DNA from: an uncultured Prevotella sp.
GTDB taxonomy: Bacteria > Bacteroidota > Bacteroidia > Bacteroidales > Bacteroidaceae
Direction: 5' to 3'
DNA length: 64,000 nucleotides
Assembly: GCA_905233825.1 (NCBI GenBank)
Contig: CAJOFE010000030.1
Coordinates: 1 to 64,000 of the forward strand
Shown here: positions 24,794 through 35,725 of the stretch, in pieces
How positions within the stretch are numbered: position 1 is the first letter of the stretch
Layout of the letters: every line of letters begins with the position of its first letter
Position numbers and translations under genes: made by a program
Notes under the pieces: model-generated
The model's database searches: none
What the model saw: the letters and a program-made list of their open reading frames with translations, nothing else
Told to the model about the DNA's origin: nothing

Positions 24794-27313
24794 ATGGCAA
24801 CAAACAATTATTTCCCACCAAAGTCGGAGTCGGCCCCGATGATCTATGCGTATGAGGACAAGTACGCCCCCAACCTGAAAGGGCTGCTGAAGGTAGGCTA
24901 TACCACTATCGGTGTGCGTGAGCGCGTCAGGCAACAATATAACATTGTGCGCCCTGGCGAACCACCTTACAGGATTGTAGTAGAAGAGAGCGCCATGCGT
25001 CAGGATGGGTCGGCATTTATGGATCACGACGTGCACCGGCAGTTGGAGCGTATGGGATGCCAGCATATCGAGGGTGAGTGGTATCGTTGTACTCCACAAC
25101 AGGTGCGGGCAGCCATCATTGCCGTGAGAGAGCGAAAGGATATTTCCTGGAATCGCGACAAAATGTTTGGCATGAGACCTGAGCAGGAGGCGGCGGTGGA
25201 TAAAACGGCAGCCTACTTCGACAGTTATAAGTCGGAAGCTAACCGTGTGCCTCACTTCCTCTGGAACTGTAAGATGCGTTTCGGCAAGACCTTTACTACC
25301 TATCAGTTAGCATTACGGATGAAGTGGACACGTGTGCTGGTGCTGACTTTTAAGCCTGCCGTGGCCCATGCGTGGGAAGAGGATTTGATGACACATGTGG
25401 ACTTCGACGAGTGGCAGTTTATTGCTCGCAGTCCTGAGGCAACCATCGACTATCAGTTCCAGCATGCCGACAAGTCGAGACCAATGGTGGTGTTTGGCTC
25501 ATTCCAGGACTTCTTGGGAAAGAATACTGCTAGCGGCGGTATGAAACTGAAACATGAGTGGGCACGGGAATTCAACTGGGACTGTATCGTGCTCGACGAA
25601 TATCATTATGGTGCCTGGCGCGAGAATGCCAAGGAACTGATTGGCGCCAGTGAAGACCTGGGTAGCGAGATAGAAAATCCCGACTACTTCGACGAGGACT
25701 TGATTCCCATCACGTCAAATCATTATCTCTATCTGTCGGGTACGCCTTTCCGTGCCATTGCCTCTGGAGAGTTTATCGAGGAACAAATCTACAACTGGAC
25801 TTACAGCGACGAACAGCGAGCTAAAGAGGAATGGGGCGATAGGCCTGATAATCCTTACGCATCGCTACCGAAGATGGTGCTGCTGACCTATCAGCTTCCA
25901 GCGGAAATATCGAAAGTGGCAGAAGAAGGAGAGTTTGACGAGTTCGACCTGAATTCATTCTTCGAAGCTGAAGGAAAAGGTGAGGATGCCGTGTTCAAGC
26001 ATCACGACGAGGTGCAGAAGTGGCTCGACATGCTGCGCGGACAATATCTGCCTACGTCCATCAATGACCTGAAGGCCGGAAACCGGAAACCACCGTTGCC
26101 CTTCCTGAATGGTGACCTCTATTCGAACATGAACCATACGCTGTGGTTCCTTCCTAATGTGGCAGCATGTTTTGCCATGCGGAATCTGCTAACAGAGTTG
26201 CAGAACACGTTCTACCATGACTATCGTGTCATAGTATGTGCTGGAACGCGGGCAGGCATTGGGCAGCAGGCATTACCACCAGTAGAGAAGGCGATGTCAC
26301 ATCCGGACCCATTGCATTGTAAGACCATCACCTTGACTTGCGGTAAGCTGACTACAGGCGTCACCGTTCGTCCTTGGACAGGCATCTTCATGTTGCGTGA
26401 TACCTCGTCACCAGAAACCTATTTCCAGTCGGCGTTCAGGGTGCAATCACCGTGGACAATCACCAACAGTGACGGGCTTCATCCTAATCGTGTTGAGATA
26501 CTGAAACAAGTGTGTTATGTTTTCGACTTCTCACCAAACAGGGCATTACGAAAGATTGCAGACTATTCCTGCCAACTGAACGTGCAGGAGGGAAATCCAG
26601 AGAAGTGTGTGGATGACTTTATCAAGTTCCTGCCCGTGCTCTGCTATGAGAACGGCGTGATGAAAGCATTATCGGCAAGTGATGTGCTTGATATGGCTAT
26701 GAACAATACGTCAGCTACGCTCTTGGCGCGTCGCTGGGAGAGTGCATTGCTGGTAAACGTCGATAACTTTACGTTGCAACGGCTGATGAACAATGCCGAG
26801 GCTATGGCCGCTCTGATGAAGATTGAAGGATTCCGTTCGCTGAACCAAGACATCGAGACCATTATTAACAAAAGCGAAGCCATCAAGAAGAAACGCAAGG
26901 AGAATGAAGAAGGTCTGACGCATCAGGAGAAGAAAGAACTGAGCGATGCGGAGAAAGAAATCAAGAGCAAGCGTCGCCAGATACAGGAGAAACTGATGAA
27001 GTTCGCCACACGCATACCTATCTTTATGTATCTCACAGACTTCAGGGAGTATTCGCTGAAAGATGTCATCCTTCAGTTGGAGCCAAAGTTGTTTGAACGC
27101 GTAACAGGTCTGACGAAGCAGGATTTTGCTTTGCTGGTCAGTCTGAATGTGTTTAATGAAGCTCTGATGAACGATGCCGTCTATAAATTCAAGCGCTACG
27201 AGGATTCCAGCCTCTCGTATGCTGGTATTGACCGTCATGAAGGCGAGCAATTCGTTGGCGGCTACAGTACTGTAATAACAATGGAAGAATTTGACAACAG
27301 GAAAAAAATATAG
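24794..27313 (+). CDS. GIY-YIG nuclease fused to SF2 helicase (restriction-type effector)
   Basis: The 839-residue protein starts with a T5orf172/GIY-YIG-like domain (residues ~16-110: IYAY at 17-20, KVGYTT at 33-38, Arg42/44 and EGEWYR at 93-98 as candidate catalytic residues). A superfamily-2 helicase core follows: motif I RFGKT (162-166), motif II DEYH (268-271), motif III SGTP (315-318) and motif VI-like QSAFRVQ (545-551). A charged, probably coiled-coil segment lies near 690-740. In operon with two methylase genes (27-bp gap), it is best read as the ATP-driven cleavage subunit of a restriction system, with GIY-YIG in place of the usual PD-(D/E)XK nuclease. Confidence 0.8.
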   Translation: MATNNYFPPKSESAPMIYAYEDKYAPNLKGLLKVGYTTIGVRERVRQQYNIVRPGEPPYRIVVEESAMRQDGSAFMDHDVHRQLERMGCQHIEGEWYRCTPQQVRAAIIAVRERKDISWNRDKMFGMRPEQEAAVDKTAAYFDSYKSEANRVPHFLWNCKMRFGKTFTTYQLALRMKWTRVLVLTFKPAVAHAWEEDLMTHVDFDEWQFIARSPEATIDYQFQHADKSRPMVVFGSFQDFLGKNTASGGMKLKHEWAREFNWDCIVLDEYHYGAWRENAKELIGASEDLGSEIENPDYFDEDLIPITSNHYLYLSGTPFRAIASGEFIEEQIYNWTYSDEQRAKEEWGDRPDNPYASLPKMVLLTYQLPAEISKVAEEGEFDEFDLNSFFEAEGKGEDAVFKHHDEVQKWLDMLRGQYLPTSINDLKAGNRKPPLPFLNGDLYSNMNHTLWFLPNVAACFAMRNLLTELQNTFYHDYRVIVCAGTRAGIGQQALPPVEKAMSHPDPLHCKTITLTCGKLTTGVTVRPWTGIFMLRDTSSPETYFQSAFRVQSPWTITNSDGLHPNRVEILKQVCYVFDFSPNRALRKIADYSCQLNVQEGNPEKCVDDFIKFLPVLCYENGVMKALSASDVLDMAMNNTSATLLARRWESALLVNVDNFTLQRLMNNAEAMAALMKIEGFRSLNQDIETIINKSEAIKKKRKENEEGLTHQEKKELSDAEKEIKSKRRQIQEKLMKFATRIPIFMYLTDFREYSLKDVILQLEPKLFERVTGLTKQDFALLVSLNVFNEALMNDAVYKFKRYEDSSLSYAGIDRHEGEQFVGGYSTVITMEEFDNRKKI

Positions 27314-27321
27314 TAAAAAAC

Positions 27322-27352
27322 TTGCAGGGATGAAAAAAAAGATGTACCTTTG
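27322..27352 (+). promoter_or_regulatory. Promoter of the tRNA-Arg/tRNA-Val unit
   Basis: TTG (27322-27324) and TACCTTTG (27345-27352) are 20 bp apart, 30 bp before the first tRNA. Confidence 0.65.
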
Positions 27353-27382
27353 CATCCGCTTAGATGAACAAGCAGAGGATGA

Positions 27383-27456
27383 GGACCCGTAGCTTAGCTG
27401 AATAGAGCGTCAGATTCCGGTTCTGAAGGTCAAGGGTTTGAATCCCTTCGGGTTCA
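27383..27456 (+). tRNA. tRNA-Arg (anticodon CCG)
   Basis: A full cloverleaf is seen: acceptor GGACCCG (27383-27389) with CGGGTTC (27449-27455) and discriminator A. The anticodon stem TCAGA/TCTGA encloses the loop TTCCGGT, which gives anticodon CCG. The T arm is AAGGG/CCCTT. CCA is not encoded. Confidence 0.92.
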
Positions 27457-27472
27457 CAGGAGCAATTGGATA

Positions 27473-27545
27473 GGAGCATAGCTCAGTTGGTTTAGAGCGC
27501 TTCAGTCACATTGAAGAGGTCTTGGGTTCGAGTCCCAATGTTCCT
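27473..27545 (+). tRNA. tRNA-Val (anticodon CAC)
   Basis: Acceptor GGAGCAT (27473-27479) pairs with ATGTTCC (27538-27544). The D arm is GCTC/GAGC. The anticodon stem CTTCA/TGAAG encloses loop GTCACAT, giving anticodon CAC. The T arm is TTGGG/CCCAA. The discriminator base reads T rather than the A usual for valine tRNAs. CCA is not encoded. Confidence 0.88.
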
Positions 27546-27572
27546 ACAAAGAGAAGGGTAGAAGAGGGGAAG

Positions 27573-27605
27573 GAGAGAGTCCGAAAGGGTTCTCTTCTTT
27601 TTTTG
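27573..27605 (+). terminator. Rho-independent terminator after the tRNA pair
   Basis: GAGAGAGTCC (27573-27582) pairs with GGGTTCTCTT (27587-27596) over ten pairs including wobbles, with loop GAAA, followed by a T-rich run. Confidence 0.8.
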
Positions 27606-27628
27606 TGTGATAGTAGGAATGATAAAGA

Positions 27629-27661
27629 GAGGCTTCCATGTGCGCTTGCCATGGAAGCCTC
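27629..27661 (-). terminator. Hairpin after gdhA
   Basis: GAGGCTTCCATG (27629-27640) and CATGGAAGCCTC (27650-27661) are perfect 12-bp inverted copies with a 9-nt loop, 30 bp beyond the gdhA stop. The T-run on the minus strand is short, so it may act as a 3'-end stabiliser as well as a terminator. Confidence 0.65.
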
Positions 27662-27690
27662 CTCAAATAGTTAGTGTTTGTGCTGTATGA

Positions 27691-29028
27691 TTATACTAGG
27701 CCCTGAGCCATCATAGCCTTGGCAACCTTCATGAAGCCGGCCACGTTGGCACCCTTCACGTAGTTGATGTAGCCATCCTTCTCGGTACCGTACTTCACGC
27801 AGTTCTCGTGAATGTCGTTCATGATGCGCTTCAGGTAGTCATCAACCTCCTTGGCAGTCCAGCTCAGACGCTCGCTGTTCTGCGACATCTCGAGACCGGA
27901 TACTGACACACCACCTGCGTTGCTGGCCTTACCGGGAGAGTAGAGAATCTTGGCGTCCTGGAAAATCTTGATGGCCTCGGGCAGCGAAGGCATGTTAGCA
28001 CCCTCGGCAACTGCGATAACACCATTGTTGACCAGAGCCTGAGCCTCGTCGCCGTTGATCTCGTTCTGCGTAGCGCAGGGCAGGGCGATGTCGGCCTTCT
28101 CGTACCAAGGACGCTTGCCCTCGTAGTACTTGGCTGTGGGATACTCCTCAACATACTCCTTGATACGTCCACGCTCTACGTTTTTCAGTTCCATGATGTA
28201 GTCGAGCTTAGCGCGGTCGATACCATCGGGATCGAAGATATAACCGTCAGAGTCAGACATTGTCATGGGGATGGCACCGAGCTGGATGCACTTCTCAGCA
28301 GCATACTGGGCCACGTTACCGGCACCAGAGATGAGCACCTTCTTGCCCTTCAGCTCGATGTTGCGGGTCTGCAGCATGGAGTTCAGGAAATAGACGGTGC
28401 CGTAGCCAGTAGCCTCGGGACGAATGAGTGAACCACCGAACTGGATGCCCTTACCGGTGAGCACGCCCTGGAACTGGTGGGTGAGCTTCTTGTACTGTCC
28501 AAACAGATAGCCTACCTCGCGGCCACCTACGCCGATGTCGCCAGCGGGTACGTCCTCATCGGGACCGATGTGACGATAGAGCTCATTCATGAATGCCTGG
28601 CAGAAACGCATCACCTCAGCGTCGCTCTTGCCACGGGGCGAGAAGTCGGAGCCACCCTTAGCACCACCCATAGGCAGGGTGGTCAGCGAGTTCTTGAAAG
28701 TCTGCTCGAAGGCGAGGAACTTCAGGATGCCCAGGTTCACGCTCTTGTGGTAACGGATACCGCCTTTGTACGGGCCAATAGCGTTGTTGTGCTGGATGCG
28801 ATAACCCATGTTGGTCTGCACGTTGCCTTTGTCATCCACCCATGTGACGCGGAATTCAATCACGCGATCGGGGATGCACAAACGCTCGATGAGATTCGAC
28901 TTCTCGAACTCAGGATGCTTGTTGTACTCTTCTTCGATGGTAGGAAGAACCTGACTCACGGCCTGAATGTACTCCGGCTCGTTGGGAAAACGCTGCTTCA
29001 GCATTTCTACTACTTGTGCTGCATTCAT
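27691..29028 (-). CDS. gdhA: Glutamate dehydrogenase, hexameric NADP type
   Basis: GdhA reductively aminates 2-oxoglutarate, a main route of ammonia assimilation in Prevotella and Bacteroides. The 445-residue protein has QTNMGYRIQHNNAIGPYKGG, the catalytic region PMGGAKGGSDFSPRGKS, and the dinucleotide fold VLISGAGNVAQYAAEK. The length is that of the small hexameric class. It has its own promoter (29092-29122) and a 3' hairpin, so it is probably a single-gene unit. NADP rather than NAD use is inferred from family similarity. Confidence 0.95.
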   Translation of the reverse strand: MNAAQVVEMLKQRFPNEPEYIQAVSQVLPTIEEEYNKHPEFEKSNLIERLCIPDRVIEFRVTWVDDKGNVQTNMGYRIQHNNAIGPYKGGIRYHKSVNLGILKFLAFEQTFKNSLTTLPMGGAKGGSDFSPRGKSDAEVMRFCQAFMNELYRHIGPDEDVPAGDIGVGGREVGYLFGQYKKLTHQFQGVLTGKGIQFGGSLIRPEATGYGTVYFLNSMLQTRNIELKGKKVLISGAGNVAQYAAEKCIQLGAIPMTMSDSDGYIFDPDGIDRAKLDYIMELKNVERGRIKEYVEEYPTAKYYEGKRPWYEKADIALPCATQNEINGDEAQALVNNGVIAVAEGANMPSLPEAIKIFQDAKILYSPGKASNAGGVSVSGLEMSQNSERLSWTAKEVDDYLKRIMNDIHENCVKYGTEKDGYINYVKGANVAGFMKVAKAMMAQGLV

Positions 29029-29091
29029 AATCTTTTTACTTTAAGTTTGAACTATTAGTGTTGTTTGTAATTGTTTTCTCTTAACGGGGTG

Positions 29092-29122
29092 CAAAGATAA
29101 AGCAAAAATCCGAATTATGCAA
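29092..29122 (-). promoter_or_regulatory. Promoter of gdhA
   Basis: On the minus strand TTG (29122-29120) and TATCTTTG (29099-29092) are 20 bp apart, 64 bp before the ATG. Confidence 0.65.
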
Positions 29123-29180
29123 CATTTTATCCACTTTTTTAAAGAAAAACTTTCTTTTTGTTATATTTTCATGATTTTCA

Positions 29181-29651
29181 TCAACTTTTTGCAATCTTCC
29201 GTCGTTCGCTTGGCTTCATTTTGGCGTAGGCTCTCCAGCCGTTGGCACCCTGACGGCACTTCTCCAAGTAGATGGGGTCGTACATGTGTTCATAGGCTTC
29301 CATCTCGAAAGGATTCAGATAGTAGGCGCCGTTACGCATGTGACGGTTCTGGGGCAGGGCGCGCAGATAATAATATATATATAATGTATAGAAGCAGATC
29401 CACGAATTGTGAGTGGATTGTGCCTGTCGCAGGTGGATGGTCTCGTGGCGCTTCAGGCTACTGTGTATGAGTGGCCGGGCGTTGAGGCGGTCGGCTTCCT
29501 CTTGGGAATGAACAACGATATGTCCGAAAAAGGTTAAGGCTGCGTAGTTGCCACGCAGCCAGAACCCTTCTTTCACTACTTTCATCTCCTCTACGCGGCT
29601 GGGGCGACGGAACTTCACCATCAGCCAGAGCAGTTTAAACGGATTATTCAC
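29181..29651 (-). CDS. Small protein with an HEXXH zinc-peptidase-like motif
   Basis: The 156-residue protein has no signal peptide. It carries KRHETIHLRQA, an HEXXH motif, about 50 residues before NPFEMEAYEHM, where a Glu could be the third zinc ligand (the spacing seen in minimal zincins). I do not recognise a named family beyond this. A (TA)n tract at 29371-29386 encodes YTLYIYYY between the two motifs. It lies 18 bp after the aldo/keto reductase gene in the same direction, so they may share a transcript. Confidence 0.6.
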   Translation of the reverse strand: MNNPFKLLWLMVKFRRPSRVEEMKVVKEGFWLRGNYAALTFFGHIVVHSQEEADRLNARPLIHSSLKRHETIHLRQAQSTHNSWICFYTLYIYYYLRALPQNRHMRNGAYYLNPFEMEAYEHMYDPIYLEKCRQGANGWRAYAKMKPSERRKIAKS

Positions 29652-29669
29652 CTATATTGTCGTTTGCTG

Positions 29670-31031
29670 TTATCCGCGCTTACGCAGGGTCTCCACGATA
29701 CGTGCCAATTGGTTGGGAATGCGGATCTGTTGTGGACACTTCGACAGACACTCCTCGCAATCCTGGCACTTACGGGCCCAGGTGGCTTCGTCGGGCAGCG
29801 CCTTGCGATAGCCTTCTGCGAACAGGGCTTGACGCTCGGCATAGTTGGCAGCCTCGGGGTTGGGTAAAGGCAGAATATGCTCATTTACTGCCTCGTTATA
29901 GTAGGCGAAGTTCTTAGGGATATTTACGCCATAAGGACAGGGCATGCAGTATTCGCAGGTGGTACAGGGAATGGTGGGTATGCCTGACATCTGGTCGGCA
30001 ATCTCGGCCAGCAACTGGTTCTCCTGGGGGGTGCAGGGGTCGAGGGGCGAGAAGGTTTTTATGTTTTCCTCCAGATGATCCATGCGGTTCATGCCACTCA
30101 GCGTGGTGAGGATATTGGTGTAGGAACCCACCCAGCGGAAAGCCCATCGAGCAGTACTGTCATCAGGATGTACGGCGCGCAACTGATCGGTCAGTTCCTG
30201 GGCCATGCGTCCGAAAGCTCCACCACGTAGCGGCTCCATGACAACGCATTGCACGCCCGTCTTCTCACATTTGTTATACAAATACTCTGCGTCGGCATCG
30301 CTACGGCGTCCACCACGCATGGAGGCATGGCGCCAGTCGAGGAAGTTCATCTGAATCTGTACGAAGTCCCAGTGGTACTCCTCCTGATGGTCGAGCAACC
30401 AGTCGAAGTCGCGCACGTCACCATGATAGCTAAAGCCCAGATGCTTGATGCGTCCTGCCTCTCGCTCTTTTAGCAGGAAGTCGAGGATGCCGTTGTCGAG
30501 GAAGCGTCCCTTTAACGAATCCATGCCTCCGCCGATACCATGTAGCAGATAGTAGTCGATGTGATCAACCCTCAGACGCTCAAGCGATGATTCGTACATA
30601 CGCTTCGAGTCGTCGAACGACCACGAGCGACGGTTCTGGTTCGACATCTTCGTAGCCACGAAGAATTTCTCTCGGGGATGGCGGGCGAGTGCATTACCAG
30701 TCAGCACTTCCGACTGTCCGCCCATATACATGGGAGCCGTGTCGAAATAGTTTACACCATGCTCGATGGCATAATCAACCAGCTGGTTCACCTCGTCCTG
30801 GTTGTTGGGCAGGCGCATCATGCCGAATCCTAATAGCGATATCTGCTCGCCCGACCCATGCTGCACACGGTAGGTCATACGGTTAGCAGCGTTTTGGTTG
30901 AAGGCTTGCGACTTGGGCGATGCCCATGTGTTCAGGGGTTCCAGGGCCATCAGCGCCATAGCCGAGCCTGCACCCAATCCAAGGCGTCGCAGGAATTCGC
31001 GACGGTTCATGTCTTGTTTCTTCTTGTCCAT
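29670..31031 (-). CDS. Aldo/keto reductase with twin-arginine signal and C-terminal [4Fe-4S] domain
   Basis: The 453-residue protein begins with a Tat-like signal (NRREFLRRLGLGAGSAMALMAL). The AKR barrel (~55-330) carries NYFDTAPMYMG with the catalytic Asp and Tyr, KMSNQ with the Lys, and LLHGIGGG with the His. Two ferredoxin-like cysteine clusters follow, CTTCEYCMPCPYG and CQDCEECLSKCP. Bacteroidetes often carry this AKR-ferredoxin fusion; the substrate is not known. A Tat-exported protein loading Fe-S clusters in the cytoplasm is consistent. Confidence 0.85.
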   Translation of the reverse strand: MDKKKQDMNRREFLRRLGLGAGSAMALMALEPLNTWASPKSQAFNQNAANRMTYRVQHGSGEQISLLGFGMMRLPNNQDEVNQLVDYAIEHGVNYFDTAPMYMGGQSEVLTGNALARHPREKFFVATKMSNQNRRSWSFDDSKRMYESSLERLRVDHIDYYLLHGIGGGMDSLKGRFLDNGILDFLLKEREAGRIKHLGFSYHGDVRDFDWLLDHQEEYHWDFVQIQMNFLDWRHASMRGGRRSDADAEYLYNKCEKTGVQCVVMEPLRGGAFGRMAQELTDQLRAVHPDDSTARWAFRWVGSYTNILTTLSGMNRMDHLEENIKTFSPLDPCTPQENQLLAEIADQMSGIPTIPCTTCEYCMPCPYGVNIPKNFAYYNEAVNEHILPLPNPEAANYAERQALFAEGYRKALPDEATWARKCQDCEECLSKCPQQIRIPNQLARIVETLRKRG

Positions 31032-31072
31032 GATTCAGTTCTCAATATTGGTTAATAATCAATCTTCAATGC

Positions 31073-32176
31073 TCAATCAATAAATCCCTCCATGATGGCT
31101 GTCGGCTCGCCGTTGCGTCCGAAAGCTCCCAGCTTGTAGCCTCCAGGTAGCGTCTGAGGCTCCCAATAGAAAATGCCTCGGCAGTGGCCGTTGGTTTCGC
31201 TTTTTGCCTCGCGAATGATGCGTGTCAGTTGACGGCGCCCTTCTTCCATCTTCTCCGGATGCTCCATATCGACCTCGAAGCCTGTTTCCACAATCATCAC
31301 GTCGCAGCCGAACTTCTCGCTGACACGGCGGATATTGTTCATGCAGTCGGTGATGACCTGGTCGGCCTCCATCTCAGGATGGCTGCGCTTGGCCCAGTAG
31401 GGATAGAGTGACATGCCTATCATATCAAACTTTCCACCGTATTGCTGCAAGATGCCCAAGTTCCAGTCGTAGAGTTTGGGATCGTATCCATTATCCAAGT
31501 GCACGATGACGATGGTCTCAGGCAGCACCTCTTTCACGGCTTCGTAGCCCGTGCGAATGAATCCTGCATAGTGTTCAGGCTCTGTCTTGGCGTGGCCCAT
31601 ACTCTGTAAGATAGTTGTCTTGCCATTGGCATCTTTCACGACCCACCCATGTTCATCGGTCTTCACAGTCCACAGCAGTCCGTTGCTCGTCTCATTACCT
31701 ACCTGTACCCATCGTGGTGCCACGCCATTTTGCTTGAGCAAGGAGAGCACGTCGATGGTGTGCTGCCTGAGGTCTTGCATCATCTGTTCATAGTTGTGGC
31801 CTTGCCAAGCCTTCGGAATAGGCTGTTGTCCAGGGTCGGCCCACCAGTCGCTGTAGTGGAAGTCTATCATCACGTCCATACCCAGTTGTTTGGCACGAAG
31901 GGCCATTCGCAGCACATCTTCCTTCGTGCTACTACCGTCGCGTGTTGGTTCCACCCAGACACGCAGGCGGATGGCTTGCATCTGATAGTCGTTCTTGAGC
32001 AATTCCAGACATTCGCGCTCCTTTCCGTTACGGTCGTGGAACACCACGCCTCGCTGTTCCTGTCGTGGCAGTCCGCTCACGTCGGCTCCTTTCACAAAGT
32101 CGTTACGTTCATGCTGAGCCCATCCTGTCAGTACACAAGTCAGCAGCAGAGCCGTTGTCAGAAATCTGATGTTCAT
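31073..32176 (-). CDS. Arabinogalactan endo-1,4-beta-galactanase (GH53)
   Basis: The 367-residue secreted enzyme (signal peptide MNIRFLTTALLLTCVLTGWAQ) has the GH53 hallmarks KGADVSGLPRQE near the mature N-terminus, RLRVWVEP, IDFHYSDWWADPGQQ, WVQVGNETSNG with the acid/base Glu, and MIVETGF with the nucleophile Glu. It cleaves beta-1,4-galactan side chains of plant pectin, fitting a gut or rumen plant-fibre niche. No SusC/SusD pair is adjacent, so it is not in a classical polysaccharide-utilisation locus. A minus-strand TAACTTTG box lies at 32206-32199. Confidence 0.92.
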   Translation of the reverse strand: MNIRFLTTALLLTCVLTGWAQHERNDFVKGADVSGLPRQEQRGVVFHDRNGKERECLELLKNDYQMQAIRLRVWVEPTRDGSSTKEDVLRMALRAKQLGMDVMIDFHYSDWWADPGQQPIPKAWQGHNYEQMMQDLRQHTIDVLSLLKQNGVAPRWVQVGNETSNGLLWTVKTDEHGWVVKDANGKTTILQSMGHAKTEPEHYAGFIRTGYEAVKEVLPETIVIVHLDNGYDPKLYDWNLGILQQYGGKFDMIGMSLYPYWAKRSHPEMEADQVITDCMNNIRRVSEKFGCDVMIVETGFEVDMEHPEKMEEGRRQLTRIIREAKSETNGHCRGIFYWEPQTLPGGYKLGAFGRNGEPTAIMEGFID

Positions 32177-32280
32177 GGTTCTTGTATAGTTTCGATTGCA
32201 AAGTTAGCGAAATTTTTGGAAACACACACTTTCATTACGTTAATAAACTGAAATTGGCTGTAAGAAAACTCTATATTCAT

Positions 32281-32311
32281 TTTGTGTTTTACTCACTTCT
32301 TTGTAACTTTG
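32281..32311 (+). promoter_or_regulatory. Promoter of the formate/nitrite transporter-ligA unit
   Basis: TTTG (32281-32284) and TAACTTTG (32304-32311) are 19 bp apart, 24 bp before the first ATG. Confidence 0.7.
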
Positions 32312-32335
32312 CATGAGCATAAACAATAAACAATC

Positions 32336-34953
<2,618 letters not shown>

Positions 34954-35136
34954 GGTGACAATGACACTTTTGTTTTACAAGATGTTGCAGATTCCTTGGT
35001 GAAATATTCAAGTATTCATTTATTAAAGTAGGACAGGAAGGTTTTCGACTTTCTATTCATAGAAATTTTATTATTATATATATTATTATAATATATATAT
35101 AATAATAAGTATAATAATGAATACTATCTGTACCTG

Positions 35137-35432
35137 AAAGCCTTGACTTCGTCGAGTTGTAAAACCTTGACTTATGTCGAGCTTTTACCAATTAGTAAAA
35201 CCTTGATTTCGTCGAGCTTTTACCAATTAGTAAAACCTTGACTTCGTCGAGCTTTTATCAATTATAAAACCTTGACTTCGTCGAGCTTTTATCAATTATA
35301 AAACCTTGACTTCGTCGAGCTTTTATCAATTATAAAACCTTGATTTCATCGAGCTTTTCATTTCTGAAAACCTTGATTTCATCGAGCTTTTCATTTCTGA
35401 AAACCTTGATTTCATCGAGCTTTTCATTTCTG
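35137..35432. repeat. Nine tandem hairpin-forming repeats
   Basis: The core CCTTGACTTCGTCGAG or a variant recurs nine times, starting at about 35141, 35165, 35201, 35236, 35270, 35304, 35338, 35371 and 35404. Each full unit AAAACCTTGA-(CTTCG)-TCGAGCTTTT can fold into a 10-bp stem with one C-C mismatch. The 8-10 nt linkers change in blocks: ACCAATTAGT, then ATCAATTAT, then CATTTCTG. Confidence 0.85.
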
Positions 35433-35560
35433 TTCTTGTCCTAATTGAATAAATGAATATTTGAATAAATGAGTGCAGAGCCCAGTTCACTTCAGCCCTA
35501 TCCGTTCATTCTGATAGAAACGAATGCTGCAAAGTGGTAACGAGAAGCCTCCAAAATGAT

Positions 35561-35615
35561 TTTTGGACGCGGCAAAATCAATTTAGGACGTAGCTAAATC
35601 AATTTAGGACGTAGC
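35561..35615 (-). repeat. 21-bp phased repeat, locus 3
   Basis: TTTTGGACGCGGC (35561) and TTTAGGACGTAGC (35582 and 35603) are reverse complements of the GCTGCGTCCAAAA core, spaced exactly 21 bp. On the minus strand the array runs out into GGAGGC, as at the other loci. Confidence 0.8.
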
Positions 35616-35667
35616 ATGTCGTTTAACACAATGTAAAGGAATTTTAACTACTTATAACAGGGAGGCT

Positions 35668-35700
35668 TTTGCTGAATGTGGATTATTTTTCGTAATTTTG
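35668..35700 (+). promoter_or_regulatory. Promoter of truA
   Basis: TTTG (35668-35671) and TAATTTTG (35693-35700) are 21 bp apart, 25 bp before the ATG at 35726. Confidence 0.65.
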
Positions 35701-35725
35701 CACATTTAAAAAACTTGTGCAGGAA

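Larger units (their letters stand above)
34954..35667. other. Repeat-rich spacer between ligA and truA
   Basis: No gene is seen. From left to right: an AT-rich near-palindrome of TATATAA units (about 35068-35117), a nine-unit hairpin array (35137-35432), a short unique stretch, and three units of the 21-bp repeat on the minus strand (35561-35615). AATAAATGAATATTTGAATAAATGA at about 35446 is a loose tandem repeat (not quoted further). Confidence 0.6.

Noticed and set aside
22516..27313. BREX or DISARM system
   Set aside because: The signature genes (pglZ, brxC, drmA/B) are missing; only methylase-like and helicase/nuclease genes are present.
27383..27545. tRNA-integrated phage or plasmid island
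   Set aside because: No integrase and no repeated tRNA 3' end was seen on the other side of the methylase operon.
35137..35432. CRISPR array
   Set aside because: Linkers are only 8-10 nt and nearly identical within blocks, the repeats vary, and there are no cas genes.
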